Source of the DNA: JANNOG01 sp050329415
GTDB lineage: Bacteria; Actinomycetota; Actinomycetes; Actinomycetales; JBBAYJ01
Length of the DNA stretch: 64,000 nucleotides
Direction of reading: 5' to 3'
Assembly (NCBI GenBank): GCA_050329415.1
Contig: JBHJOS010000012.1
Span: forward strand, 6,649-70,648
The notes below the pieces were generated by a model. The model did no database searches. It was not told the origin of the DNA and was given only the letters and a program-made list of their open reading frames with translations. This document shows positions 42,519 through 51,098 of the stretch, piece by piece. Numbering within the stretch: position 1 is the first letter of the stretch; each line of letters starts with the position of its first letter. Made by a program: the position numbers and the translations under genes.

Positions 42519-43979
42519 TCACAGGGGGATGTTGCCGTGGGAGCCGCGGGTGGCAGGGGCGTCGGCGACGGCCCGGGCCAGCGCCCCCCGGGTCTCGACG
42601 GGCCGGACGACCTCGTCGACGACACCGATCTCGATCGCCCGGTCCAGGCCGCCCGCCAGTCGCTCGTGCTCGCTGGCCAGCTCCTGCTCGACGGCCGCCC
42701 GGGCGTCCTCGGGGACCTCGGCGAGGCGGCGGCGGTGCAGGATCCGCACCGCCGCCACCGCGCCCATGACGGCGATCTCGGCCGTCGGCCACGCCAGCAC
42801 CCGGGTGGCGCCCAGGGAGCGCGAGTTCATGGCGATGTACGCCCCGCCGTAGGCCTTGCGCATGACCAGCGTGACCCGGGGCACGGTGCACTCGGAGAAC
42901 GCGTGCAGCAGTTTGGCGCCGCGCCGCACCACCCCGTCCCACTCCTGGCCGACTCCCGGCAGGTAGCCGGGCACGTCGACGAGGACGAGCAGGGGGATGC
43001 CGAAGGCGTCGCACATCCGCACGAAGCGGGCCGCCTTCTCCGCCGAGGTGGAGTCCAGGCACCCGCCGAGGCGCATCGGGTTGTTCGCCACCACCCCGAC
43101 CGTCCCGCCGCCGAGGCGGCCGAGGGTGGTGACGACGTTCGGTGCCCACCGCGGGTGCAGCTCGAGGCCGGGGGAGTCCAGGAGCTCGTCGACGACGGGG
43201 TGGACGTCGTAGGCGCGCTTGGCCGAGTCGGGCAGGTGCCGCCCCACGTCACGGGCCTCGACCGCCTGCGGGTCCACCCGCCCGGGCGCCCCGAGGAGCG
43301 TGACGAGCCGGCGACCCCGCTCGTAGGCCTCCTCGGTGGTCTCGGTGACGACGTGCACCACCCCCGAGCGCCGGCCGTGCGGCTCCGGGCCGCCGAGGCG
43401 CAGGGCGTCCACGGCCTCTCCGGTCACCGAGCGGACGACGTCCGGGCCCGTGACGAAGATCCGGCCCTCCGGGCCCAGGACCACGATGTCGGTCAGCGCG
43501 GGCCCATACGCCGCTCCACCGGCGGCGGCCGCCACCACCACGCTGATCTGGGGGATCCGTCCCGACGCCCGCGTCATCGCGGCGAAGACCCGACCGACGG
43601 CGTCCAGGCTCACGACACCCTCGGCGAGCCGGGCGCCGCCGGAGTGCCAGATCCCCACGATGGGTACGCCGTCGGCGAGCGCCCGGTCGTAGGCCGCCAC
43701 GATGTGCCGGCAGCCGTCGGAACCCATGGCGCCGCCCTGGTACCGGGCATCGGAGGCGAAGACCACCGCGGGCACGCCGTCGACGAGGGCGCGGGCGGCG
43801 AGGACTCCCGAGTTGTCCGGGGCGTGCAGGGGGACGACCGATCCGGGGTCGGCGAACGACTCGAGCCGGGGGCGCGGGTCGCGAGGGTCAGGCGGCCGGT
43901 GCTCGACCAGGGGTCGCTCCGGGGTGGTTGTCACGGCGAGGCCGTCGGTGGTCGCGGAGGTGGGGACGGTGGCGGACAT
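42519..43979 (-). CDS. accD: Acyl-CoA carboxylase beta (carboxyltransferase) subunit
   Basis: A 486-residue AccD5/6-type carboxyltransferase that moves CO2 from biotin on a partner alpha subunit to acetyl- or propionyl-CoA. The crotonase-like N-half has GIWHSGGARLAEGVVSL and AAGGAAYGPALTD (oxyanion pair); the C-half has VDVPGYLPGVGQEW, MRKAYGGAYIAMNS and the biotin-side WPTAEIAVMGA. No biotin carboxylase/carrier gene is nearby. The ATG at 43979 overlaps the fabF stop by one base. As the last gene of the fabD-fabH-acpP-fabF-accD unit it supplies malonyl-CoA for chain elongation. Confidence 0.94.
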   Translation of the reverse strand: MSATVPTSATTDGLAVTTTPERPLVEHRPPDPRDPRPRLESFADPGSVVPLHAPDNSGVLAARALVDGVPAVVFASDARYQGGAMGSDGCRHIVAAYDRALADGVPIVGIWHSGGARLAEGVVSLDAVGRVFAAMTRASGRIPQISVVVAAAAGGAAYGPALTDIVVLGPEGRIFVTGPDVVRSVTGEAVDALRLGGPEPHGRRSGVVHVVTETTEEAYERGRRLVTLLGAPGRVDPQAVEARDVGRHLPDSAKRAYDVHPVVDELLDSPGLELHPRWAPNVVTTLGRLGGGTVGVVANNPMRLGGCLDSTSAEKAARFVRMCDAFGIPLLVLVDVPGYLPGVGQEWDGVVRRGAKLLHAFSECTVPRVTLVMRKAYGGAYIAMNSRSLGATRVLAWPTAEIAVMGAVAAVRILHRRRLAEVPEDARAAVEQELASEHERLAGGLDRAIEIGVVDEVVRPVETRGALARAVADAPATRGSHGNIPL

Positions 43980-45244
43980 CAGCGGCTCCCGAACAGCAGG
44001 GCGACGTTGTGCCCGCCGAACCCGAACGAGTTGTTCAGCCCGAGGAGCTGCGAGCTGCCCGGGCCGAGCGGGCGAGGGTCCTTGCCGACGACGTCGAGGT
44101 CGACGGCGGGGTCGAGGTCGTCGAGGTTGACGGTGGGCGGGGCGGTCCGGTTGCGCAGGGCAAGGATCGTGAAGACGGCTTCGAGCGCCCCGGCGGCGCC
44201 GAGCAGGTGCCCGGTCATCGACTTGGTCGCCGACACCGCCACCCCGTCCGCAGCCGCTCCCAGAGCGAGCCGGATCGCGGCGGCCTCCGCCACGTCCCCG
44301 ATCGGGGTGGACGTGGCGTGGGCGTTGATGTGGTGGACATCGGCCGGGGAGACCCCGGCGGCTTGCAGGGCCGCCGTCATGGCGGCTGCCGCGCCGGAGC
44401 CGTCCGGCTCGGGCGCGGCGATGTGGTGGGCATCCGACGAGACTCCCGCGCCGAGCAGCTCGGCGTGCACCCTCGCTCCGCGGGCTGCGGCGTGCTCGGC
44501 CGACTCCAGGACGACGACCGCGCCGCCCTCGCCGAGGACGAAGCCGTCCCGCGCGCTGTCGTAGGGCCGACTGGCCCGTGCCGGGTCGTCCTCCCGGGTG
44601 CTCAGTGCCTGCATCGCGGCGAACCCGGCGATGCAGAGCGGGACGATGGCCGCCTCGGTGCCTCCCGCGACGACGACGTCCGCGCGCCCTGACCGGATCA
44701 TGTCCGCCGCGGCGGCGATCGCTTCCGCACCGGTGGCGCAGGCGCTCACCGGGGTGTGGGTGCCCGCCCGGGCGCGCAGCTCGATGGAGATCGCCGCAGC
44801 CGGGCCGTTCGGCATGAGCATCGGGACCGTCAACGGGTGGACCCGCCGCGCGCCCTTGGCCCGCAACGTGTCGTAGGCAGCGAGGGTGGTGCCGATCCCG
44901 CCGATGCCGCTGCCCACGACGACGCCGAGGCGGTCGGCGGGCACCGAGGCGTCGCCGTCGAGCCCGGCGTCGGCCCAGGCCTCCCGGGCGGCCACGAGGG
45001 CGTACTGCCCGGAGAGGTCCAGGCGCTTGGTGTGCACCTTCTCGAGGACCTCCGAGGCGGGAACGGCGAGCTGGCAGCCGAACCCGACGGGCAGGGCCAA
45101 GTCGCCCTGCCACTCGGCGACCCAGGGACCGTGCAACGGCCGGGCGGTACTGGTGCCGGCGAGGGCGGCGGCCCAGGTGGTGGGGACGTCGCCGCCCAGG
45201 GGCGTGGTGGCCCCCAGCCCGGTGACGACGACGGACCTGCTCAT
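43979..45244 (-). CDS. fabF: 3-oxoacyl-ACP synthase II
   Basis: A 421-residue KAS II condensing enzyme that elongates acyl-ACP with malonyl-ACP. The triad is the Cys in PVSACATGAEA, His in NAHATSTPIGD and His in GHLLGAAGALE, with the C-terminal NNSFGFGGHN. The ATG at 45244 follows GGAGGAG. 94 bp separate it from acpP; its stop touches the accD start. Confidence 0.96.
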   Translation of the reverse strand: MSRSVVVTGLGATTPLGGDVPTTWAAALAGTSTARPLHGPWVAEWQGDLALPVGFGCQLAVPASEVLEKVHTKRLDLSGQYALVAAREAWADAGLDGDASVPADRLGVVVGSGIGGIGTTLAAYDTLRAKGARRVHPLTVPMLMPNGPAAAISIELRARAGTHTPVSACATGAEAIAAAADMIRSGRADVVVAGGTEAAIVPLCIAGFAAMQALSTREDDPARASRPYDSARDGFVLGEGGAVVVLESAEHAAARGARVHAELLGAGVSSDAHHIAAPEPDGSGAAAAMTAALQAAGVSPADVHHINAHATSTPIGDVAEAAAIRLALGAAADGVAVSATKSMTGHLLGAAGALEAVFTILALRNRTAPPTVNLDDLDPAVDLDVVGKDPRPLGPGSSQLLGLNNSFGFGGHNVALLFGSR

Positions 45245-45338
45245 GGCGACTCCTCCGCGACTCCTCGACGGTGACTCCGGGGACTGCGCGTGAGGCCGCG
45301 GGCCCCGGATGGCGATGAGGGGGTGCCCTGACGGACCG

Positions 45339-45584
45339 TCAGCCCTGTGCCTGAGCGATGTACGACACGGCGTCCTGGACGGTGGCGAGGTTCTTCACGT
45401 CCTCGTCCGGGATCCGGATGCTGAAGCGCTCCTCGGCGTTGACGACGATCGACATCATCGACAGCGAGTCGATGTCGAGGTCGTCGGTGAACGACTTCGA
45501 CAGGTCGACGGCGTCGACCGGCAGCCCGGTCTCCTCGTTGACGATCTCGGCGAGGCCGGCGTGGATCTCCTGCTCGGTGGCCAT
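45339..45584 (-). CDS. acpP: Acyl carrier protein
   Basis: An 81-residue acidic protein with the phosphopantetheine site DDLDIDSLSMMSI (Ser at about residue 41) and helices III-IV ending VQDAVSYIAQAQ. It carries the growing acyl chain between FabD, FabH and FabF. The ATG at 45584 follows GAGAGGAAG. Upstream, a 6-bp tandem repeat lies in the gap to fabH. Confidence 0.96.
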   Translation of the reverse strand: MATEQEIHAGLAEIVNEETGLPVDAVDLSKSFTDDLDIDSLSMMSIVVNAEERFSIRIPDEDVKNLATVQDAVSYIAQAQG

Positions 45585-45630
45585 GTCGGTCTTCCTCTCG
45601 GGGACGGGCCCGGCGGCAGGCTGGCCGCAG

Positions 45631-45654
45631 GGTGCAGGTGCAGGTGCAGGTGCA
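45631..45654. repeat. Hexanucleotide tandem repeat between fabH and acpP
   Basis: Four exact copies of GGTGCA (45631-45654), flanked by near-copies. It lies in the 128-bp fabH-acpP gap and would be in the 5' leader of acpP, so copy-number change could alter the spacing. Confidence 0.85.
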
Positions 45655-45712
45655 GGGTGCGTCGTGTGGTCGGGTGCTCCCGATCGACGGTGTGCCGTCG
45701 GCCGGGCGGAGG

Positions 45713-46729
45713 TCAGGGCAACCGGACGACCTGGGCGCCGTAGACGAGCCCGGCGCCGAAGCCGATGCACAGGGCCAGGTCGCCGGGGCGGGCGGTGCCC
45801 TCGTCGAGCATCCGCCGCATCGCCAGCGGGATCGAGGCGGCGGAGGTGTTGCCGGAGCGGGCGATGTCACGGGCCACGGGCACGGTGTCCGGCAGGCCCA
45901 GCTCCTTCACCATGGCGTCGATGATGCGGACGTTGGCCTGATGGGGGAGGAAGACGTCGAGCTGGTCCGCCCGGATCCCGGCTGCCTCCAGCGCCTTGGC
46001 CGCGACCGGGGCCATCTGCCACACCGCCCAGCGGAAGACGGTCGGCCCCGCCATCTCCAGCGCCGGCCACGCCCCCTCGATCCGGGTGCCGTCCGCGGTG
46101 CGCAGGTCGGTCCACGACTGCCGGTTGCGGATGGTCCGCCACTGGGCGCCGTCGCTGCCCCAGATCGTCGGGCCGATGCCCGGGGTGTCGCTGGGCCCGA
46201 CGACCACCGCTCCCGCCGCGTCCCCGAACAGGAAGGACGTCGAGCGGTCGTGCTTGTCGGTGTACTCCGAGAGCTTCTCGACCCCGACCACCAGGACGTG
46301 CCGGGCGCTGCCGCCGCGGACCATGTCGTGCGCCAGCGAGACCCCATAGCAGAAGCCGGCGCACGCCGCCGAGATGTCGAACGCAGCGGCCGGGGTCGCC
46401 CCGAGCTGCTCGGCGAGCACGGTGGCCGACGACGGCGTCTGGTACGGCCAGGAGACCGTCGACACCACGACCGCGTCGATGTCGGCGGGCAGCAGTCCGG
46501 CGTGCTCCAGCGCCTGGGTGCAGGCGGGCAGGGCCATGTCGACGACGGTCTCGTCCTCGCGCGCCCAGTGGCGGGTGACGACGCCGGATCGCTCCCGGAT
46601 CCACTCGTCGGAGGAGTCGATCCAGGTGACGACCTCGTCGTTGGTGATGACCCGCTCGGGTTGGTAGGCGCCCACCCCGAGCAGGCGAGCGTGACCGGCT
46701 CCCGCCGGCGGAGTGATCTCGACCGTCAT
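45713..46729 (-). CDS. fabH: 3-oxoacyl-ACP synthase III
   Basis: A 338-residue KAS III initiating fatty acid synthesis from acyl-CoA and malonyl-ACP. The catalytic Cys is in DISAACAGFCYG, the His in LPHQANVRIID and the Asn in RSGNTSAASI. Presence of fabH fits an organism with branched or FAS II fatty acids and no mycolate-type arrangement. The ATG at 46729 overlaps the fabD stop (ATGA). Confidence 0.96.
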   Translation of the reverse strand: MTVEITPPAGAGHARLLGVGAYQPERVITNDEVVTWIDSSDEWIRERSGVVTRHWAREDETVVDMALPACTQALEHAGLLPADIDAVVVSTVSWPYQTPSSATVLAEQLGATPAAAFDISAACAGFCYGVSLAHDMVRGGSARHVLVVGVEKLSEYTDKHDRSTSFLFGDAAGAVVVGPSDTPGIGPTIWGSDGAQWRTIRNRQSWTDLRTADGTRIEGAWPALEMAGPTVFRWAVWQMAPVAAKALEAAGIRADQLDVFLPHQANVRIIDAMVKELGLPDTVPVARDIARSGNTSAASIPLAMRRMLDEGTARPGDLALCIGFGAGLVYGAQVVRLP

Positions 46730-47928
46730 CCGCGTCCTCCCGGAGTGTCGCCCGCCGTGGGGTGAAGGCGGAGCAGGGGCTGACCGGGCGAGACCGGGTC
46801 CCCGTCGTGGACCAGCCACTCGACGACCGTGCCACCGTGGACCGCCGTCACCTCGTGGCGGTCCCGCAGCCCCGACACCGTGGCCACGGTGCTGCCGGGC
46901 GGCACGTCGCCACCCTCGACCACGTCCGCCGGGACGGCGACCACGCCCTTGGCCGGGCTGACGACCAGGCGCCACGTCGGGTTGAGCGCGAGCGGGCTGC
47001 TGCGGCCGTGCTCCTTGACCAGGGCGGTGGCCCTCGGCAGGTCGTCCGGCGTGCGCAACGCCACCACGTCGACGCCGGGCAGTGCCCGCTTGGCGAGGTT
47101 GGCCAGGGTCCCGGCCGGGGGGATCTCGAGGAGGCCGGTGACGCCGAGGTCGCGGAAGGTCTCGAGGCAGAGGTCCCATCGCACGGGCCGCGCCACCTGG
47201 GCGACCAGGCGCCGGAGCACCTCGCGCCCGTCATGGACCACCGTCCCGTCGGCGTTGGAGACCAGGCGGGACCGTGGGTCGTGGGTGGTGAGCGCCCGGG
47301 CGTACCGCTCGAGGACCTCGACCGCCGGGGCCATGAACCTGGTGTGGAAGGCGCCCGCGACCTGCAGCGGGATGACCCGGGCGCGGGACGGGGGGTCTGC
47401 GGCGAGCTTCTCGAGGGCCTCGGTCGGGCCGGCGGCCACGACCTGGCCGGTCCCGTTGCGGTTGGCGAGGTCGAGGCCCACCGCCTCGACGGCCGCGGCG
47501 ACCTCGTCCGGCTCGCCGCCCACGACCGCGCTCATGCCCGTCGGTGTCGCGGCGCTGGCCTGGGCCATCGCCCGGCCGCGCTCGCGGACGAAGACCAGGG
47601 CCTGTTCGGCGGTCATCACTCCGGCCGCAGCCGCGGCCGTGATCTCGCCGACCGAGTGCCCGCCACCGGCGGCGACCCGGCGGAAGGCGTCCGCGGGGTG
47701 GGGGAAGACCTCCAGGAGCGACACCAGGCCCGCGGCCACGATGAGCGGCTGGGCGATGGCGGTGTCCCGGAGGGTGTCGGCATCGGACGTGGTTCCGTGC
47801 GCCACGAGGTCCAGGCCGGCCACGGCCGAGAGCCACGTCATCCGGTCGCCGAAGCCCGGCAGCTCCATCCACGGGGCGAGGAAGCCCGGGGTCTGGGAGC
47901 CCTGCCCCGGGCAGACGACGACTAGCAC
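46726..47928 (-). CDS. fabD: Malonyl-CoA:ACP transacylase with C-terminal biotinoyl-like domain
   Basis: A 400-residue protein against ~310 for ordinary FabD. The transacylase part has VCPGQGSQTPGFL, the Ser elbow GGGHSVGEITAA, the active-site His in AGAFHTRFM and the NRNGTGQVV region. After about residue 325 comes a ~75-residue hairpin domain (VVAVPADVVEGGDVPPG, then GGTVVEWLVHDGDPVSPGQP) typical of biotinoyl/lipoyl domains. The acceptor loop reads SGLRDRHEV where biotin carriers have EAMKM-EHEV; the modified Lys is Arg, so it should not be biotinylated. The GTG at 47928 lies 6 nt after CACTGT. Confidence 0.93.
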   Translation of the reverse strand: MLVVVCPGQGSQTPGFLAPWMELPGFGDRMTWLSAVAGLDLVAHGTTSDADTLRDTAIAQPLIVAAGLVSLLEVFPHPADAFRRVAAGGGHSVGEITAAAAAGVMTAEQALVFVRERGRAMAQASAATPTGMSAVVGGEPDEVAAAVEAVGLDLANRNGTGQVVAAGPTEALEKLAADPPSRARVIPLQVAGAFHTRFMAPAVEVLERYARALTTHDPRSRLVSNADGTVVHDGREVLRRLVAQVARPVRWDLCLETFRDLGVTGLLEIPPAGTLANLAKRALPGVDVVALRTPDDLPRATALVKEHGRSSPLALNPTWRLVVSPAKGVVAVPADVVEGGDVPPGSTVATVSGLRDRHEVTAVHGGTVVEWLVHDGDPVSPGQPLLRLHPTAGDTPGGRG

Positions 47929-47934
47929 TCGGAC

Positions 47935-47940
47935 ACAGTG
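47935..47940 (-). promoter_or_regulatory. Putative -10 box of the fabD operon
   Basis: CACTGT on the minus strand, exactly 6 nt before the GTG start of fabD, the spacing seen for many genes in this window. Together with the palindrome 52 bp further upstream it outlines the promoter of the fabD-fabH-acpP-fabF-accD operon. Confidence 0.5.
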
Positions 47941-47991
47941 GCTGACGACGCCCGTCCGTGTGGACTCCGGTCGCCACCATTCTTCCGGGCG

Positions 47992-48016
47992 ACTTTTGGA
48001 GGGACCCTCCAAAAGT
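47992..48016. promoter_or_regulatory. Perfect palindrome, probable FasR operator
   Basis: Two 11-bp arms, ACTTTTGGAGG and its exact complement, are separated by GAC. It is the most AT-containing stretch of the fasR-fabD gap and lies about 64-88 bp upstream of the fabD start, an activator position. FasR, encoded next door, is the known PucR-type activator of fab operons in Streptomyces and mycobacteria; binding here is inferred. Confidence 0.7.
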
Positions 48017-48064
48017 GACGTGTGGCCCACGGTCGACCGAGGAGTGGCGGCGGGGTGGCGCGAG

Positions 48065-49261
48065 TCACTCGCCGCCGCGCTCGGGGCCGAGTCGCCCCAG
48101 CCCGACCGCCACCTGGAGGGTCCAGCGGTCCCTGGGGTCGGTCGGGCGCAGCCCGGTCAGCTCGGCCACCCGTCCCAGCCGGTACCGGACCGTGTTGGGG
48201 TGGACGAACAGCTGACGGGCCGTGGCCTCGAGGGTTCCGCCGTGGGCCAGGTACGCCGACACCGTGGCCAGCAGGTCGCCGCCGGTCGCGACCAGCGGCC
48301 GGTAGACGCACTCGCGCAGCTCCCGCCGCGCGGAGTCGTCGTCGGCGAGGACGCGCTCCGGCAGCAGCGCCGACGCCAGCACCGGGCGCGGCGCCTCGGG
48401 CCAGGCGCGGGCGGCGGCGATGCCCGAGAGGGCGGCGCGCGCCGACCGCCCGGCCTCGGCCAGGCCCGGGCTGGTCGGGCCGACCACCACGGGACCCTCC
48501 CCGAGCAGCGGCAGCAAGGCCCGCACCAGCCGCAGCGGGTCACTCGGCCCGCCGACGAGGCACACCAGCCGGGGACCCTGGCGGCCCGTGATGATCTCGG
48601 CGTCGTGGTCGCGCGCCGTCCGTCGCCACAGTGCGGGGCTGGCCTCGGCGAGGTCCGGCTCGGCGACCACCACGGTCGTCGGCCGGTCGGCGTCCCACGA
48701 CAGCGCGGAGGCCTGCGAGGCGAGGGCGTCCGAGCCGTCCCCGCGCACGACGGCATCGACGACGAGGCTCTCGAGCCTGGCGTCCCAGGCCCCCCGGGTC
48801 TCGGCGGCCCGGGCGTAGACCTCGGCGGCGGAGAAGGCGACCTCGCGGGCGTACCGCAGCAGCATCTCGCGGGCGCCGGGGGTCTCGAGGCCGTCCCCCA
48901 GCATCGTCTCCAGCCGCCGCTCGCAGGTGTCGACCGCCATCCGGACCAGCGACACCGTCTGCTGCAGCGTGATGGTGCTGGTGAGCTGTCGCGGCGCGGT
49001 GCCGAAGAGGTCGGCGTGGCGCAGCGGCGGCAGCGCCCCGTCGCCGGCCTGGTACTGCCGGTACCAGCGGACCAGTTCCCGGATGCCCGACTGGACGATG
49101 AGGCCGACCGCGGCCCGCTGGTCGGCACCGAGCGCCGAGAACCACGGCAGCTCGGCCTCCATCCGGGCCACGACCTCCGACGCCAGCCGACCGGTCGCCC
49201 ACTCCAGCTGGTGCAGCGACTCCTCGGACAACCTGGGTCGCTGGCCGAGCGGGCGGGTCAC
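48065..49261 (-). CDS. fasR: PucR/FasR-type transcriptional regulator of fatty acid synthesis
   Basis: 398 residues. The helical N-terminal half includes QQTVSLVRMAVDTCERRLE; a GGDEF-like/CdaR middle follows (about 190-290); the C-terminal PucR helix-turn-helix has GTLEATARQLFVHPNTVRYR. Its position upstream of and collinear with fabD is the conserved actinobacterial arrangement, so it is called FasR. The GTG at 49261 lies one base after the stop of the ParA-like gene, which implies that the inserted pair now drives or shares its transcription. Confidence 0.9.
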   Translation of the reverse strand: MTRPLGQRPRLSEESLHQLEWATGRLASEVVARMEAELPWFSALGADQRAAVGLIVQSGIRELVRWYRQYQAGDGALPPLRHADLFGTAPRQLTSTITLQQTVSLVRMAVDTCERRLETMLGDGLETPGAREMLLRYAREVAFSAAEVYARAAETRGAWDARLESLVVDAVVRGDGSDALASQASALSWDADRPTTVVVAEPDLAEASPALWRRTARDHDAEIITGRQGPRLVCLVGGPSDPLRLVRALLPLLGEGPVVVGPTSPGLAEAGRSARAALSGIAAARAWPEAPRPVLASALLPERVLADDDSARRELRECVYRPLVATGGDLLATVSAYLAHGGTLEATARQLFVHPNTVRYRLGRVAELTGLRPTDPRDRWTLQVAVGLGRLGPERGGE

Positions 49262-49262
49262 C

Positions 49263-50246
49263 TCACTCCTCCGTAACGGCCTTGACGATGTGTTCCGTCA
49301 GCTCCTGGAAATGGCCATGGGCCGCTTGGACAGCCTGTTGGTGCGCACCGATCGCGCCGTCCGCGCTTCTGAGCAGGAATATCGGTTTCCGAGCTTCCTG
49401 ACCCATGGGGATCAGGCTGTGATAGTGCTTCAACAGTCCCAGGCAGTGGGGATCCTTCTCCACTGGGACCCCGACTGTTTCGGTGTGACCCAGCACGGCA
49501 GTTCGATACTCTTGGGGCACACGCTGAAGCCAGCGGTCGTAGGCTCCGACGACTCGGTCCAGACGCACGCCGTGCTGCAGGACGACGTAGCCGGCCGGTC
49601 GCATCTCGCCGGCCGGAAGTTCATCATGACGCAGGGGGCTCGTCTCCAGACGTGTCCGCCACTCGTCACGCCATTGCATGAGAGAGGGCCCGAGATTTCT
49701 CAGTCCCTGCAGGCTGTACAGGTCGGGAGCCAATGGAACGACAACATGGGTCGACGCGACCATGGCGGCTCGATTGATCGCTCCCAGGTTCGGACCGACG
49801 TCCAGGAGTGTGATATCTGCTCCATATGAGTCCGCCGCGGCCTTGGCTACCGTACTGAACGCTGACAAGACCCTGAACGCTCGCCGCTGACCGTCACCGG
49901 CATTCGGCCAGGCTGTGCTCAATTCTTGCTCGGAACCTGAGAGTGCCAGGTCGCCCGCCACGAGAGCCAGGCCCTCAACTATTTCTTGCGTCCGGGGAGG
50001 CTGTATTCCCCCCTCACCCTCGAGTAGCGGCTCCAGTGCGCCGTAGACAGTTCGTCGCGCCGTCGCCGTCCACAGGTCCTCCACCTGGGCGTCGGTGAGG
50101 AAACTGGACGTCAGATTTGCCTGAGGATCGAGATCGACGACCACGACGCGTCTCCCGAGCTCGCGAAGCATCCACGCGACGTGGAACACAAGGGTCGTCT
50201 TTCCCACGCCGCCCTTGTTGTTGAAGAACGCCACGGTCGGCCTCAT
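49263..50246 (-). CDS. ParA-type ATPase (partner of an AlbA_2 protein)
   Basis: A 327-residue ATPase. The deviant Walker A FFNNKGGVGKTTLVFHVAW is at residues 8-26; VVVDLDPQANLTSSF and LLDVGPNLGAINRAA are the A' and B motifs. The C-terminal part (HCLGLLKHYHSLIPMGQEAR and ADGAIGAH) is not that of chromosome-partition ParA; no ParB or parS is nearby. It overlaps the AlbA_2/HATPase gene by ATGA. G+C is clearly lower than in the neighbours (33 of 60 at 49381-49440 against 44 of 60 at 46681-46740). A two-gene acquired cassette of unknown role, possibly defence. Confidence 0.88.
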   Translation of the reverse strand: MRPTVAFFNNKGGVGKTTLVFHVAWMLRELGRRVVVVDLDPQANLTSSFLTDAQVEDLWTATARRTVYGALEPLLEGEGGIQPPRTQEIVEGLALVAGDLALSGSEQELSTAWPNAGDGQRRAFRVLSAFSTVAKAAADSYGADITLLDVGPNLGAINRAAMVASTHVVVPLAPDLYSLQGLRNLGPSLMQWRDEWRTRLETSPLRHDELPAGEMRPAGYVVLQHGVRLDRVVGAYDRWLQRVPQEYRTAVLGHTETVGVPVEKDPHCLGLLKHYHSLIPMGQEARKPIFLLRSADGAIGAHQQAVQAAHGHFQELTEHIVKAVTEE

Positions 50247-50986
50247 GACAACAGCCTCACTGTCACGTTGACGAATGTCTGCTCGGCCTGGATCTCCAGC
50301 GGCGGGTGGCCGTTTACTTGCAGGTGGCGACGCGCAACCTCGAGGCCGACGCCGAACCTCTGAACGTACCCGAGTTGTCCGAGCAGTCCGGCGAGGGTGG
50401 GATTTCGATAGTCCGCCAGCCCCGGTGATCCGAAGTTCTCGACCGTCACGGTTCCGTAGGGTCCGCCGGGTGAGAGGATTTCTACTCGGTCCTCGAACCA
50501 GGACACTCGGACGGGCGTGGCGGTGTTCTCATAGTTACGATGAATCAAGGCATTCCACAAGATCTGTTGCAAGCTGCCGAACGGTACGTCGGGGCGTCGC
50601 TGTTCCCCCTCCGCACCGGCGAAGCTCACTGCAGTCTCGATGTGGCCACGCATGATCTCTTCTAGCTGTCTGATCGACTCGGGCACGGTCAGTGAGACAC
50701 GATGAGAGCTGAGGACAGCGCTGCTGGGAAAAGGATAGATCTGCCCGTTGTCGCGGATATTCCGCAGGGTGACGAGCAGCTTGTCGTCGACGGTCAACCC
50801 CACAGGTTCGCCGCTCTTGTCGTCGACTCCGATCGCCACGATCCCGGGAAGGCGGTGACCAGGTAGATCATTGGCATAGGCGCAGACGGTCTGCTTCACG
50901 CTGTCCGACTCCGAGTATGACGCCTTGCGTTCGACCCGGTCCGTCTCCAGGTCGCGAATCAGAGCCTGGATCTCAGCCGCGTCCAT
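50243..50986 (-). CDS. Schlafen AlbA_2 / HATPase_c_4 domain protein
   Basis: 247 residues. The N-terminal AlbA_2 (Schlafen-like) domain has DRVERKASYSESDSVKQTVC, then ANDLPGHRLPGIVAIGVDD. The C-terminal ATPase-like domain has QQILWNALIHRNYENTATPV, WFEDRVEILSPGGPYG and RNPTLAGLLGQLGYVQRFGV, the HATPase_c_4 signature. It is shorter than usual members and lacks the C-terminal winged helix. Such proteins are nucleic-acid-binding regulators or nucleases. Start ATG 50986; no strong ribosome site. It heads the low-GC cassette with the ParA-type ATPase, between aceE and fasR. Confidence 0.88.
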   Translation of the reverse strand: MDAAEIQALIRDLETDRVERKASYSESDSVKQTVCAYANDLPGHRLPGIVAIGVDDKSGEPVGLTVDDKLLVTLRNIRDNGQIYPFPSSAVLSSHRVSLTVPESIRQLEEIMRGHIETAVSFAGAEGEQRRPDVPFGSLQQILWNALIHRNYENTATPVRVSWFEDRVEILSPGGPYGTVTVENFGSPGLADYRNPTLAGLLGQLGYVQRFGVGLEVARRHLQVNGHPPLEIQAEQTFVNVTVRLLS

Positions 50987-51098
50987 CGAGTCCGCCCGCC
51001 GCAGTGGACGCTGGAGAACAGGTGGGTGCCGTGCTTCTTACCCGCCAGGCACGATCTGTCACCCGCCCCACACTACGTGGGACACGACTCTATCCGGG

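Noticed and set aside
46726..47928. Functional biotin carrier protein fused to FabD
   Set aside because: The lysine that would carry biotin is arginine and the flanking Met residues are absent.
49263..50246. Chromosome or plasmid partition ParA
   Set aside because: No ParB, parS or replication gene, and the C-terminal half differs from partition ParA; the AlbA_2 partner points elsewhere.
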